Below the pieces are notes generated by a model that did not search any database, had not been told where the DNA came from, and was given only the letters and a program-made list of their open reading frames with translations. From positions 36,693 through 100,692 of the forward strand of contig NZ_QVTE01000055.1 of the NCBI RefSeq assembly GCF_003429095.1: a DNA stretch of 64,000 bases, given 5' to 3'. The DNA is from Peribacillus saganii (lineage in GTDB: Bacteria > Bacillota > Bacilli > Bacillales > DSM-1321). The translations under genes were made by a program, and so were the position numbers. This document shows, piece after piece, positions 35,955-45,097 of the stretch; the first letter of the stretch is position 1, and each line of letters opens with the position of its first letter.

Positions 35955-37007
35955 TTACTTGCTTTCAGCATCGCTAACGATGTCAGCACCGATTTTTTCT
36001 TTCCACTCATCGTATACAGGCTGCAGTGCTTTCTTAAAGGCTTCTATTTCTGCTTCAGAAAGTTCATTTACTTTTGTTTGACCACGTTCCTTGATTATCT
36101 TAAGAGCGTCTTCATTCAACTGCTCAGCTGATTCACGTGCTACCTTAGTACCTTCATCTACGCCTTTTTGTACAATTGCTTTTGTTTCCTCATTCATCTC
36201 ATCCCAGAATTTTGTGTTTGTTAAGAGGGCATAGTCAACGCGGGTGTGGCCCATAATTGTCATGTACTTTTGCACTTCGTCAAACTTTTTAGATTCAATG
36301 TTGCTAAAAGTGTTTTCCTGTCCGTCAACAGTACCTTGCTGTAGAGCTGTGTATAGTTCACCAAATGGGATGGAAGCAGAACCTGCTCCTAATTGTCCAT
36401 ATAATGCCTCAAGCAGCTGACCGCCTTGCGTACGGATTTTCATGCCATCTAAATCCTCAGGAGTTTTGATTGCTTTTTTATCATTTGTCATATGTTTTGC
36501 GCCATTTGGCCACATAGAAAGACCGAGAACTCCGTCCTTTTCCAAACGCTTGAAGATCTCCTTTCCTTTTTCACCATCCCAGAAGGCATTGGCAGCATCG
36601 TCACTTTCAAATAAGAAAGGCATTGCAGGGATGTTAAAGCCAGGGTCGTTACCAACCATTTTTGACATATCAGGAATAATAAACTGAACATTATTAGCGA
36701 CGAGGTTTTGATATTCATCTTTATCACCAAATAATTGGCTGTTTGGATAAACTTGAACCTTGATTTTGCCGCCGGATTCTTTTTCAATGACTTCCTTCAT
36801 CTTCAATGCACCATGGTGCTTAGGAGTATTTTCAGCAACAACGTGTGAGATTTTAATTGTCATTTCCTGAATACCGCTGGCACTTTCTTTATCGCCGCCT
36901 TCAGCTTTGCCGCTTCCTTCTGTTTCTTTGGATGAATTACAAGCTGCGAGGCTAAATGCCAGCGCCAGTGTTAGTACTCCCAGAAACAATTTTTTTAGAT
37001 TCTTCAT
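35955..37007 (-). CDS. dctP: TRAP transporter substrate-binding protein DctP
   Basis: 350 residues. The signal peptide carries a lipobox (SLAAC), so this is a membrane-anchored lipoprotein, as expected in a Gram-positive cell. The DctP fold has KISHVVAENTPKHHGALKMKE, MKIRTQGGQLLEALYGQLGA (with the conserved Arg that clamps a carboxylate) and VDGQENTFSNI. It delivers an organic acid to the DctQM carrier, which is encoded divergently from 38715. AAGGGGG lies before the ATG. Its first 56 bp overlap the end of the upstream dehydrogenase gene. Confidence 0.92.
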   Translation of the reverse strand: MKNLKKLFLGVLTLALAFSLAACNSSKETEGSGKAEGGDKESASGIQEMTIKISHVVAENTPKHHGALKMKEVIEKESGGKIKVQVYPNSQLFGDKDEYQNLVANNVQFIIPDMSKMVGNDPGFNIPAMPFLFESDDAANAFWDGEKGKEIFKRLEKDGVLGLSMWPNGAKHMTNDKKAIKTPEDLDGMKIRTQGGQLLEALYGQLGAGSASIPFGELYTALQQGTVDGQENTFSNIESKKFDEVQKYMTIMGHTRVDYALLTNTKFWDEMNEETKAIVQKGVDEGTKVARESAEQLNEDALKIIKERGQTKVNELSEAEIEAFKKALQPVYDEWKEKIGADIVSDAESK

Positions 37008-37905
37008 TTAAGTTCCCCCTTTTTAATAAGTAAGTAGATACAAATTTATTGATTTCGGTGTGATCGGCTTCTTCCTCCAATGCGCGGCTTGCTTCGTCCA
37101 ATTTTTGGAAAATAAGTCCAGGCAGGAGGGTTTGGGCAGAGGACTCCGAGAAAATCTGATGGGCCATTGCTACATCCTTCCGCATTAATTCCAGGCTAAA
37201 TCCAGAATCATAGCTTTCTGGCAGTATAAATGAAGGGAATTTATATTCCGTCGATCCGCTTCTGCCTGTGCTTTGATTAATAACGTGGATCGCTGTTTCA
37301 GGATTTACATTAAAAGACTCTAATAATTGAATAGCTTCACAGCTTGCCAGCAGGTGGGTGGCTGAAAGGTAATTATTAATAGCTTTTATTAGGTGCCCGC
37401 TGCCTGCTGGTCCCACGTGAAAGACGTTTGTACCCATGCAGCAAAGCAAACGCTTACATTTTTCGAACAGATCAGGCTCGCCTCCTGCCATAATCGTCAA
37501 GGAGGCAGTAATGGCTTTTTTCACTCCGCCGCTGACAGGTGCATCAAGGAATTGGATGTTATGGTCTTGAAGTATTTTTTCATTATTCCGTGTATCAGCA
37601 GGGTAGGAGCTGCTCATGTCGATAGTGACAAGATTTCGGTTACTATCACCGGTTTTATTATATAAACCAATAATATCAGTAACTACTTTATTTACAATCG
37701 TGGAGGAAGGAAGCATTAAAATAAGGTAGTCTGCAAGAGGCAGGATATCCTCCAGGTTTCCTGTTTGGCCGCCTGCCTGCTCAAACTCTGCTATGGCAGA
37801 CTTATTTACATCCATTCCAAAAACTTGATAATCTTTGTTTAAAAGATTTTTCGCCATGGGCAAGCCCATTTTACCCAGCCCGATAAAACCTATCGCTTCG
37901 CTCAT
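36952..37905 (-). CDS. 3-hydroxyisobutyrate / tartronate-semialdehyde reductase-family dehydrogenase
   Basis: 317 residues of the beta-hydroxyacid dehydrogenase family. The N-terminus IGFIGLGKMGLPMAKNLL binds NAD(P), DAPVSGGVKKA is the substrate-loop motif, and the catalytic Lys is in GSGHLIKAINN. It should interconvert a 2- or 3-hydroxy acid and its semialdehyde or keto form. The C-terminus runs 56 bp into dctP in another frame, which is unusual and may be a coupling device or a recent extension. The ATG overlaps the stop of the upstream gene. Confidence 0.85.
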   Translation of the reverse strand: MSEAIGFIGLGKMGLPMAKNLLNKDYQVFGMDVNKSAIAEFEQAGGQTGNLEDILPLADYLILMLPSSTIVNKVVTDIIGLYNKTGDSNRNLVTIDMSSSYPADTRNNEKILQDHNIQFLDAPVSGGVKKAITASLTIMAGGEPDLFEKCKRLLCCMGTNVFHVGPAGSGHLIKAINNYLSATHLLASCEAIQLLESFNVNPETAIHVINQSTGRSGSTEYKFPSFILPESYDSGFSLELMRKDVAMAHQIFSESSAQTLLPGLIFQKLDEASRALEEEADHTEINKFVSTYLLKRGNLNEESKKIVSGSTNTGAGI

Positions 37906-38486
37906 GAAGGGAAGACTCCTTCTAGCTCCTTATGTAAAGAACCAATTCTGGGATGGGCACGGCCGCTCGATGCAACAACAGCAGAAATCACAATTTCATC
38001 ATTTCTCGGTGCATCAGGAATCCGTGTTTCAAATGTCATATGATGGCTCCGTGTTTTAGCATCCCGTTTATGCTTAATTGCAAGATCGAGGCTGGCACCA
38101 GCGGCGGCCCTTTTTTCTGCTGAGGGCAAAAGTGTTTCAGCATTATCACAAATAGTTCTGAAAGGGTTTCCAAAAGTAAGCGTATGAATGATGGCGGATC
38201 CATGCTCTATCTCCCCATCAAGCCCAACCAGTGCTCCTTTTCCAAAAGCTTCTACTTCTTTGCCTGTAATGCCGAGTGCTTCAATTGCCCTTTTCGGAAG
38301 AAGGTCACCTAATTTTTCCGAGTATGTGTTTACTAAAGGCTGTAAATCTTCTACATATTTCCCTGCAAACGGATTTTTGATAACGGCCATAGCCGCAGCT
38401 ATCCTGACAGGTTTTTCTGCTTCCTTGAAGCCTTCAATGAAGGTTTCCTCGCAAATCGTAACGATTTTCCGAATTTCTAATTCCAT
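37902..38486 (-). CDS. amino acid synthesis family protein (DUF1185)
   Basis: 194 residues, soluble. The sequence (VRIAAAMAVIKNPFAGKYVEDLQPL, GKGALVGLDGEIEHGSAIIHT, SHHMTFETRIPDAPRNDEI) fits the AA_synth/DUF1185 family, whose name is historical and whose reaction is unknown. In other genomes such genes often lie beside TRAP transporters and hydroxyacid dehydrogenases, as here. AGGAGG precedes the ATG. It heads the minus-strand operon with the dehydrogenase and dctP, and an ATTGGATACAAT site abuts its ribosome binding site. Confidence 0.78.
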   Translation of the reverse strand: MELEIRKIVTICEETFIEGFKEAEKPVRIAAAMAVIKNPFAGKYVEDLQPLVNTYSEKLGDLLPKRAIEALGITGKEVEAFGKGALVGLDGEIEHGSAIIHTLTFGNPFRTICDNAETLLPSAEKRAAAGASLDLAIKHKRDAKTRSHHMTFETRIPDAPRNDEIVISAVVASSGRAHPRIGSLHKELEGVFPS

Positions 38487-38502
38487 TTTCTTAACCTCCT
38501 TG

Positions 38503-38524
38503 AAATAGGATAATTGGATACAAT
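38503..38524 (-). promoter_or_regulatory. ATTGGATCCAAT-type operator, site A
   Basis: On the minus strand the sequence is ATTGTATCCAATTATCCTA, immediately upstream of the AGGAGG of the DUF1185 gene. The plus strand shows ATTGGATACAAT at 38513-38524. Confidence 0.7.
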
Positions 38525-38677
38525 GTGATCCGCAAAGATGTAATTTCTATCGTTGTCTTTTTCAGTATATCAAACCATAGCACTATTGTGAATATAAAAA
38601 ATATATGAAAAAGATAAAATTTTCTGTTTATTTTACTTTTCAAATCTTGTATATTAGGAAATAGGTCCAGGACAAAA

Positions 38678-38689
38678 ATTGGATACAAT
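38678..38689 (+). promoter_or_regulatory. ATTGGATCCAAT-type operator, site B
   Basis: ATTGGATACAAT lies 7 bp before the AAAGGAG of dctQ. It is identical to the core of site A, 165 bp away in the shared divergent promoter region. Confidence 0.7.
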
Positions 38690-38714
38690 TCAGAAAAAGG
38701 AGTTGAATGAAGGC

Positions 38715-39275
38715 ATGAAGCTTCTAAAAAAACTTGATAGCTTCGAAGAGGGAATTGCAGGCGTGTTATTTGTTGGAGGAGTTTTAGTAAGTTTATATGG
38801 TGTGTTTATGCGCTACGTGATAAACGCTCCACCTGCATGGGTTACAGAAATATTTGAATTCATGCTGGTTTGGTCGATCTTTATTGGCTTTGGGATGGCG
38901 CTAAAAGATAATAGACATATACAGGTTGAATTACTGTTTGACATGCTTCCTAAATTGGCAAAAAGAATAGTTGCTTCCATCGCTAATTTAATTGGAGGAT
39001 TGTACTCTATATATCTTGCTTATTCTTCGATTGAATTGATAACGCTTACAAAAGAGCAGGGCATCAAAACAATTGATGTTGGCATTCCAATGTGGATCAC
39101 CTATCTTGTACTCCCTATTGGAATGGGCTTGCTCGGAATCTACTTTTTTGTTAAAGCATTTAAGGCTGCAAAAGGTGATCAAAAGGAACTTGTTGGTGAA
39201 TTGGAAATGATGATGGAAGAAATGAAAGAAAGCAATCCGCAATCAAATACTAATCAGAAAGAGGTTGGCGCATGA
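38715..39275 (+). CDS. dctQ: TRAP transporter small permease DctQ
   Basis: About 187 residues with four membrane spans. MRYVINAPPAWVTEIFEFMLVWSIFIGFGMALKDNRHI is the DctQ region (RYV, W-x-E-E/F, K-x-x-x-H-I pattern). It forms the membrane carrier with DctM. I start at ATG 38715 because AAGGAG is the only upstream ribosome binding site. The frame is open to 38679, but that start would lie inside operator site B. The C-terminal tail is acidic and Met-rich. Confidence 0.88.
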   Translation: MKLLKKLDSFEEGIAGVLFVGGVLVSLYGVFMRYVINAPPAWVTEIFEFMLVWSIFIGFGMALKDNRHIQVELLFDMLPKLAKRIVASIANLIGGLYSIYLAYSSIELITLTKEQGIKTIDVGIPMWITYLVLPIGMGLLGIYFFVKAFKAAKGDQKELVGELEMMMEEMKESNPQSNTNQKEVGA

Positions 39276-40540
39276 GTCCAGTTCTTGTGTTATTTCTTAC
39301 CTTTGCTGTTCTTTGCCTTATCCGTGTCCCAATAGCTGTCAGCCTTGGTTTATCAAGCATTTTGGCACTCTCCATGATCGACTTCACTCTCTATACAGTC
39401 ATCCAGAAAATGTTTAACTCCCTTAATTCAGCAACACTAATGGCAATTCCCGGATTCGTCTTTGCCGGAATCATTATGGCAAAAGGCGGAATTTCCTTTT
39501 ACTTAATTGAAGCCTTAAAATCCTGGGTTGGCCACATCCGCGGTGGATTGGCAATCGTTACAATTTTAGCTTGTATGATTTTTGCAGCCATTTCAGGCTC
39601 AAGCCCGGCAACGGCAGCGGCAATTGGAAGCATTATGATTCCGGGGATGGTTAAGGCCGGCTACAGCAAGCGGTATGCAATGGGATTGGTTGCTGCTTCA
39701 GGAACTTTAGGAATACTGATTCCGCCTTCGATCCCTCTTATTATCTATGGCTCAGTTGCAGAAGAATCAGTGGGAAAGCTATTCGCAGCCGGAATCATTC
39801 CAGGTTTAATGCTCGGGGGAATTCTATTAATATCTGCCATTATACATGCTCGTATAAATAACTTTGGCGCCCTGCCAAAAGAATCGATGGAGAGCAGAAG
39901 GAAGAAAACACTAAAAGCTATATGGGGCTTCCTATTGCCTGTCATTATTCTTGGTGGAATTTACTCAGGGGCAGTTACTCCAACTGAGGCTTCATTCGTT
40001 GCCTGCTTCTATGGTGTTATCGTATCCGTATTTATTTATAAGGAGATGAGTTTCCCGAGATTTAGGGAAGTGCTTAAAGAATCTATCAATATCACTTCAA
40101 TGATATTCCTTGTTATCGCAGCTGCGATGATTTTTGGAATGTTTTTGACGACAGAACAAGTACCGCAGAACTTTGCTGCATGGATTGAGGAAAGCACAAC
40201 AAATAAATGGATTTTCATGCTTGGTGTAAATCTTATGTTCTTTGTATTGGGTATGTTCCTGGAGGCAGTGGCTATTATTTTGATTACTCTTCCAATCTTA
40301 CTGCCTGTTCTAGCCATGTTTGATATCAACATTATTCATTTTGCTATCATCATGACAATTAACATGGAACTGGCCATGATTACTCCGCCGGTAGGATTGA
40401 ATCTATTTGTTGTAAGCGGTATTACAAGAGAAAAGGTAGGAGAAGTGGTAAAGGGCGTTGTACCTTTCTTTGCTCTTATGGTCCTAGCACTCGTTTTGGT
40501 AGTTATATTCCCGCAAATTTCACTGCTGCTAGCAAAATAA
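39272..40540 (+). CDS. dctM: TRAP transporter large permease DctM
   Basis: 422 residues with about twelve membrane spans. GSSPATAAAIGSIMIPGM, GTLGILIPPSIPLIIYG and MELAMITPPVGLNLFVVSG are DctM signatures, including the repeated Gly/Pro hairpins that bind Na+ and substrate. It catalyses Na+-driven uptake of an organic acid presented by DctP. The ATG overlaps the dctQ stop. Confidence 0.95.
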   Translation: MSPVLVLFLTFAVLCLIRVPIAVSLGLSSILALSMIDFTLYTVIQKMFNSLNSATLMAIPGFVFAGIIMAKGGISFYLIEALKSWVGHIRGGLAIVTILACMIFAAISGSSPATAAAIGSIMIPGMVKAGYSKRYAMGLVAASGTLGILIPPSIPLIIYGSVAEESVGKLFAAGIIPGLMLGGILLISAIIHARINNFGALPKESMESRRKKTLKAIWGFLLPVIILGGIYSGAVTPTEASFVACFYGVIVSVFIYKEMSFPRFREVLKESINITSMIFLVIAAAMIFGMFLTTEQVPQNFAAWIEESTTNKWIFMLGVNLMFFVLGMFLEAVAIILITLPILLPVLAMFDINIIHFAIIMTINMELAMITPPVGLNLFVVSGITREKVGEVVKGVVPFFALMVLALVLVVIFPQISLLLAK

Positions 40541-40571
40541 ATATGGTCATTATTTTAACTAGGGAGATTCT

Positions 40572-41216
40572 ATGAAACAATCCACCGAGTTTTCTACATT
40601 ACAGGAACAGGTGACTGCCACCATCAGAGAAGCCATCTTCAAACAGGTATTCAAGCCCGGAGAAAGGCTCATTCAGGATGAATTGGCTTCAAAACTAGGT
40701 GTAAGCAGGATGCCGATCAGGGAAGCGTTGCGCTGTTTAGAGAGGGAAGGGCTAGTAGAATTCCTTCCCCATAAAGGAGCCCAGGTGATCGGGATTACTA
40801 AGGAAGACATAGAGGAGCTGTATTATCTTCGGTCTCTGCTTGAAGGGGTAACGGTACAAAAATCGATGTACTTTTTAACGGAGACTGAAAGAACACAACT
40901 GGAGAAGATTGTGGAAAAAATGGATATGGATATCGCTGACAGAAACGTAGATTCCTATGTGAAACATAACCAAGACTTTCATATCCTTCTCCAGCACGGA
41001 TGCAGCTGGAAAAAAGTAAAAATGTTAACAAGCCAATTTACTGAGGGGTATCCAGTATATGTTCCAAGCATGCTTCCAAAAACGATGACTATTTCTAACA
41101 TGGAACACAAGGCGATGCTAAAAGCTCTGGATGAGAAAGACCCGATAAAGCTGCGCCAGATTGTTGAACACCATATTATAAGAACCGGAAATTTGCTTGC
41201 TCAATTGTTTGAGTAA
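40572..41216 (+). CDS. FCD-domain GntR-family regulator 2
   Basis: 214 residues. The winged-helix part (residues 8-78) has LGVSRMPIREALRCLEREGLV. The FCD domain (85-205) has LYYLRSLLEG and HNQDFHILL. It lies 31 bp behind dctM and 50 bp before the CitE-like gene. It resembles the regulator at 45098 (both have LGVSRMP and PHKGA), so the two may share the ATTGGATCCAAT operators. AGGGAG precedes the ATG. Confidence 0.9.
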   Translation: MKQSTEFSTLQEQVTATIREAIFKQVFKPGERLIQDELASKLGVSRMPIREALRCLEREGLVEFLPHKGAQVIGITKEDIEELYYLRSLLEGVTVQKSMYFLTETERTQLEKIVEKMDMDIADRNVDSYVKHNQDFHILLQHGCSWKKVKMLTSQFTEGYPVYVPSMLPKTMTISNMEHKAMLKALDEKDPIKLRQIVEHHIIRTGNLLAQLFE

Positions 41217-41233
41217 GCAGGTTTTCTTTAAAA

Positions 41234-41245
41234 ATTGGATCCAAT
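41234..41245 (+). promoter_or_regulatory. ATTGGATCCAAT-type operator, site C
   Basis: ATTGGATCCAATATCC, a perfect 12-bp palindrome plus ATCC, ends 2 bp before the AGGAGGAGG of the CitE-like gene. Confidence 0.75.
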
Positions 41246-41267
41246 ATCCAAGGAGGAGGAATATAAG

Positions 41268-42131
41268 GTGAAAACGAAACGTTCCTATTTATTCGTACCA
41301 GCTTCATCAGTAAAATTAATGGAAAAGGCATTAGCCAGCGCAGCCGATTGTGTCATTTTTGATTTGGAGGATGCTGTCGCTCTTAATGAAAAGCAGGCAG
41401 CCAGGGAGAGAGCGAAAACTTTTCTTCAAAATAATGAGCTAGTAAAAGACGTGTATATAAGAATTAATGATATTACGACACCTTTTTGGAAAGAGGATGT
41501 AGAAGCAGCGGTTGAGGCTGGGGCATTTGGAATTATTGTCCCAAAATCAGAAAGCAGCGGAAACATGAAGGTAATTTGCCAGACAGTGACGAATACTTTG
41601 GAAAGAACAGGAAGAGAAATAGGGAGTTTTGAAGTCCTTCCATTGATCGAAACAGCAAGGGGTGTTCACTTTGCTTATGATATTGCTACATCTCATTCAT
41701 TAATACCCCGCCTTGTATTTGGATCGATCGATTACGCTCTAGATCTGGATTGTCAGCTGACACCTGAGGGAGAAGAGCTGATTTATGCCCGGTCTCAAAT
41801 TGTTAATGCTTCAAGAGCCGCAGGCATAGATAATCCGGTTGATGCCGTTTACCCGGACTTGGCGAATGAGGATGGCTTGCGGAATGAAGCTGTTCGTGCT
41901 AGAAAGGCTGGTTTTAAATCTAAGCTTTCGATTCATCCAAAACAGCTTGAACCGATCCATGAAGTTTTCACTCCTTCCCAGCAAGAGCTTGATGAAGCTT
42001 TCGAAATAGTACAGGCGTTTGAAAAAGCAGAAAAACATGGAGTAGCCTCGATTGCAGTTGGCAATAAATTAGTTGATTACCCGGTTTACAAAAAGGCAAA
42101 AAACTTACTGGCATATGCCAGCCTTGCGTAA
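41268..42131 (+). CDS. CitE-like HpcH/HpaI-family CoA-ester lyase
   Basis: 288 residues. RSYLFVPASSVKLMEKALASAADCVIFDLEDAV, VYIRINDI, IIVPKSES and LPLIETARGVHFAYDIA belong to the citrate lyase beta/malyl-CoA/citramalyl-CoA lyase family, whose members cleave a hydroxyacyl-CoA to acetyl-CoA plus a keto acid with Mg2+. Acidic metal ligands (E, D in DLEDAV) are present. No citrate lyase alpha or gamma subunits are nearby, so citramalyl-CoA or malyl-CoA is a better guess than citrate. GTG 41268 has AGGAGGAGG upstream; an upstream in-frame TTG lies in operator C. Confidence 0.85.
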   Translation: MKTKRSYLFVPASSVKLMEKALASAADCVIFDLEDAVALNEKQAARERAKTFLQNNELVKDVYIRINDITTPFWKEDVEAAVEAGAFGIIVPKSESSGNMKVICQTVTNTLERTGREIGSFEVLPLIETARGVHFAYDIATSHSLIPRLVFGSIDYALDLDCQLTPEGEELIYARSQIVNASRAAGIDNPVDAVYPDLANEDGLRNEAVRARKAGFKSKLSIHPKQLEPIHEVFTPSQQELDEAFEIVQAFEKAEKHGVASIAVGNKLVDYPVYKKAKNLLAYASLA

Positions 42132-42143
42132 GGAGATTAGGAA

Positions 42144-43496
42144 ATGGTAACAGAAAAATTAGCATTACATATTAAAAATACTTCATACGAACAGCTTAGC
42201 CAAAATGCAATTTATGAAGCAAAGCGCAGTTTATTGAACTGGCTGGGTGTTGCAATAGGGGCTGCTGAGCATGAATCAATGGAAAAAGTATTTCATGTTG
42301 CCAGCCTGACAGGAAGCCAGCCGCAAGCAACCGTTTTCGGAAGAAAAGAAAAAGTAGATATTCTCTTTGCTGCATTATTAAATGGAATGTCGTCACATAT
42401 ATTTGATTTTGATGATACTTTGCTTGAAACGGTGCTTCACCCGTCTGCTCCAGTTTATCCTGCAATTTTGGCATTTGCTGAAAAAGAAAGGAGAAGCGGA
42501 AAAGAAGTATTAGAAGCGTTTGTCATCGGCTGTGAGGTGGAAGCTAGGCTTGCTTTAAGCGTGTATCCATCACATTACTGGCGCGGCTGGCACATTACTG
42601 GAAGTGTGGGCGGAATAGGAGCAGCTGCTGCAATCAGTAAAATGCAGGATCTCGAAGTAGAAAATACCCAATATGCACTTGGGATTGCAGCGACAGAACC
42701 AACTGGACTTCGGGAAATGTTTGGAACAATGACAAAACCGTTTCATCCGGGAAAAGCTGCAATGAACGGGCTTTTAGCCGGACTCATGGGAGGTCAGGGC
42801 TTTACAAGCTCGAAACAGCCGCTTGAGGCAGAACGCGGATTTATCAAAGTATTATCTGAAGAAAGCAAAATGGACATTATCACGGATAATTGGGGAGAAA
42901 AATGGGAAGTCGAAAAAAACAGCTATAAGCCATTTGCAAGCGGTATCGTTACACATCCTGCAATTGACGGCATTATAGGGATACAGAAGCAGCATAGTCT
43001 GCGAGCGGAAGAGGTAGAATCAATTACCATTTTCGGACATCCGCTTGTTAAGGAACTAACTGGAAAAACGGAGATTTTTACCGGTCTTGAGGGTAAATTC
43101 AGCGTTTTCCATTGTGTTGCGTCAGGTTTTCTTAATCTGAAGGCTTCAGTTGGCGAATTTACAGACGAATTTGTCAACGACCCAACTGTTAAGGGGCTTA
43201 GGGGGAAAATTCACCTGGTCATTGATGAGCAAATGAAAGAGGATCAGGCGAAACTAGTAGTAAAACTTTCAGATGGCCGTGAACTGACACATTTTGTTGA
43301 ACATGCGATAGGAAGTATGGATCAGCCGATGAGCGATCAGCTGCTAATTGATAAATTTATTGATGTTACCGGCACTATAATCAGCGTTGACGCAAAGCAT
43401 CAGTTAATCGAGATGGTTCAGCGATTTGAAACGCTTGATGACTTAACAGTTTTCTTTGACTTATGCCGCCCTCTTGAGAAAGGGAACCAAGTCTAA
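42144..43496 (+). CDS. MmgE/PrpD-family protein, copy 1
   Basis: 450 residues, full-length member of the MmgE/PrpD family. The N-terminal helical domain has SSHIFDFDDTLLETVLHPSAPVYPAIL, and the mid-region has GWHITGSVGGIGAAAAI and PFHPGKAAMNG. Known activities are 2-methylcitrate dehydratase, cis-aconitate decarboxylase and iminodisuccinate epimerase, so the reaction cannot be fixed from sequence alone. It starts 12 bp after the CitE-like gene with GGAG before the ATG. A second family member lies at 47935. Confidence 0.85.
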   Translation: MVTEKLALHIKNTSYEQLSQNAIYEAKRSLLNWLGVAIGAAEHESMEKVFHVASLTGSQPQATVFGRKEKVDILFAALLNGMSSHIFDFDDTLLETVLHPSAPVYPAILAFAEKERRSGKEVLEAFVIGCEVEARLALSVYPSHYWRGWHITGSVGGIGAAAAISKMQDLEVENTQYALGIAATEPTGLREMFGTMTKPFHPGKAAMNGLLAGLMGGQGFTSSKQPLEAERGFIKVLSEESKMDIITDNWGEKWEVEKNSYKPFASGIVTHPAIDGIIGIQKQHSLRAEEVESITIFGHPLVKELTGKTEIFTGLEGKFSVFHCVASGFLNLKASVGEFTDEFVNDPTVKGLRGKIHLVIDEQMKEDQAKLVVKLSDGRELTHFVEHAIGSMDQPMSDQLLIDKFIDVTGTIISVDAKHQLIEMVQRFETLDDLTVFFDLCRPLEKGNQV

Positions 43497-43541
43497 GCAT
43501 CCGCTTTAAGCAAAGGCTAAGGAACGAAAGAAGGAAAATGA

Positions 43542-45008
43542 ATGGGATCTCCCAATACAAGGGCAAAAATGAGAGTTCTTCCAAAGAAATCTAGCCCGCT
43601 CATGATTGAACCGTCTAAACTGGCAGTTTTAATTACTGGGATTTTACTAATGGGGGCAGTGTTCTTTTTACTGCCCTCCGATTATTCCCATTCAGCAAAA
43701 ATTATGCTCTCCATATTGGCGTTAAGTGTGTTCTATTGGACATTTGAACCAATTCCTCTTGGGGTCACTGCCCTCCTGATGCTGATTTTAATGCTGGCTT
43801 TTGGTGTGGTTTCCACAGAGGTCATTTATAGCGGATTTGCTTCCCCGGCGGTCTTTTTAATCATCGGAGGAATGATGCTGGCGAGAGGGGTTAATGATAC
43901 ACCTCTTGCTAAAAGAATCGCCTATATGTTCCTGGCCAAATGGGGAGGAACTGCAAGGGGATTATTGGGCAGCATTTTAATCATTCCTCAGATTCAATCG
44001 TTTTTCATTCCTGCAGCTGCTGTAAGGGCGACTCTGCTGCTTCCTGTTGCAGCTATGTCGCTCGAAACTGTGGGAGCAAAAGGGAATGGAAATCTTAAGA
44101 AAATGATCTATCTGGCTGTTGCATTTGGAACGACCATCTCAGGGACAGCGGTCATGACTGCTGCTATTGGAAATATTCTTACAGTAGAGCTATTAAAGTC
44201 GATACTTGATATAAAAATAACCTATATGCAATGGTTTCTTTATACTTTTCCAATCTGGCTTTTCCTGATTCCGACTGTCTGGATTTTATTGCTTAAATGG
44301 TTTCCGTTAAAAGAGGAAGAAAGAAATTTTCCCCATGTTCGGAAGGAAATTAATAATAAAATAGCAGAGCTGGGCAAGATGTCGATTGAAGAAAAAAAAT
44401 GCCTATGGATATTAATCGTAATTATGGGTCTATGGTTCACAGAATCCCTCCATGGCCTGCATCCGAGCATTCCAGCTTTGATAGGTGTTGTATTGATGGC
44501 GTTTCCGGGAATTGGGTGCGCGAAGTGGGAAAACCTGGTCAAAATTAATTTTGATACGGTTTTGCTGCTTGGTGTAACACTTTCGCTTGGCTATGCCTTC
44601 AATGAATCCGGGGCTGCTGCGCTTGTAGGAGAAAGCTTAAGCACTGATTTGATTATTGAGCTGCTCCAATCACCTGTTATCGCTGTTATTACAGCTTTGA
44701 TAATTACTCATATTCTTCATTTGGCGGTTGCGAATGTTTCAACAGCTGTAGTTACACTCATTCCAATTTTTATCGGTTTATCCGCGAAGGCGGGAGCAGA
44801 TCCAGTCCTAATCTGTGTAACAGCATCACTTGCCTGTTTGCATGGATACATCCTCGTCGTGGAAGCTACTCCAAACATTATTGTTTACAGCACTGGGCAA
44901 ATTCAGCAAAAAGAATTTTTACTGCCCGGTTTAATCATGACTTTCCTTATGACTGTCATAACTGTTATTACTGCAGTAACTTGGTGGAACTGGATTGGAT
45001 TTTTATAA
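43542..45008 (+). CDS. SLC13/DASS-family sodium:dicarboxylate carrier
   Basis: 488 residues with about twelve membrane spans. FEPIPLGVTALLMLILML, GFASPAVFLIIGGMMLARGV, and the second-half VANVSTAVVTLIPIFIGL, a relative of the SNT Na+-site motif, place it in the divalent anion:Na+ symporter family (CitT/SdcS-like). It likely imports succinate, malate, itaconate or a tricarboxylate. It is the second acid importer of the island after the TRAP system. AAGGA lies 6 nt before the ATG. Confidence 0.88.
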   Translation: MGSPNTRAKMRVLPKKSSPLMIEPSKLAVLITGILLMGAVFFLLPSDYSHSAKIMLSILALSVFYWTFEPIPLGVTALLMLILMLAFGVVSTEVIYSGFASPAVFLIIGGMMLARGVNDTPLAKRIAYMFLAKWGGTARGLLGSILIIPQIQSFFIPAAAVRATLLLPVAAMSLETVGAKGNGNLKKMIYLAVAFGTTISGTAVMTAAIGNILTVELLKSILDIKITYMQWFLYTFPIWLFLIPTVWILLLKWFPLKEEERNFPHVRKEINNKIAELGKMSIEEKKCLWILIVIMGLWFTESLHGLHPSIPALIGVVLMAFPGIGCAKWENLVKINFDTVLLLGVTLSLGYAFNESGAAALVGESLSTDLIIELLQSPVIAVITALIITHILHLAVANVSTAVVTLIPIFIGLSAKAGADPVLICVTASLACLHGYILVVEATPNIIVYSTGQIQQKEFLLPGLIMTFLMTVITVITAVTWWNWIGFL

Positions 45009-45040
45009 TAAAAATATTCAGATAAATCTGGACATTTACA

Positions 45041-45052
45041 ATTGGATCCAGT
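45041..45052 (+). promoter_or_regulatory. ATTGGATCCAAT-type operator, site D
   Basis: ATTGGATCCAGTATCCTAAA, the same arrangement as the other sites, 46 bp before the regulator gene at 45098 and therefore positioned for autoregulation. Confidence 0.75.
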
Positions 45053-45097
45053 ATCCTAAATGCAAACGCCAATTAAGCAGAAAGAAAGGTTACTTAC

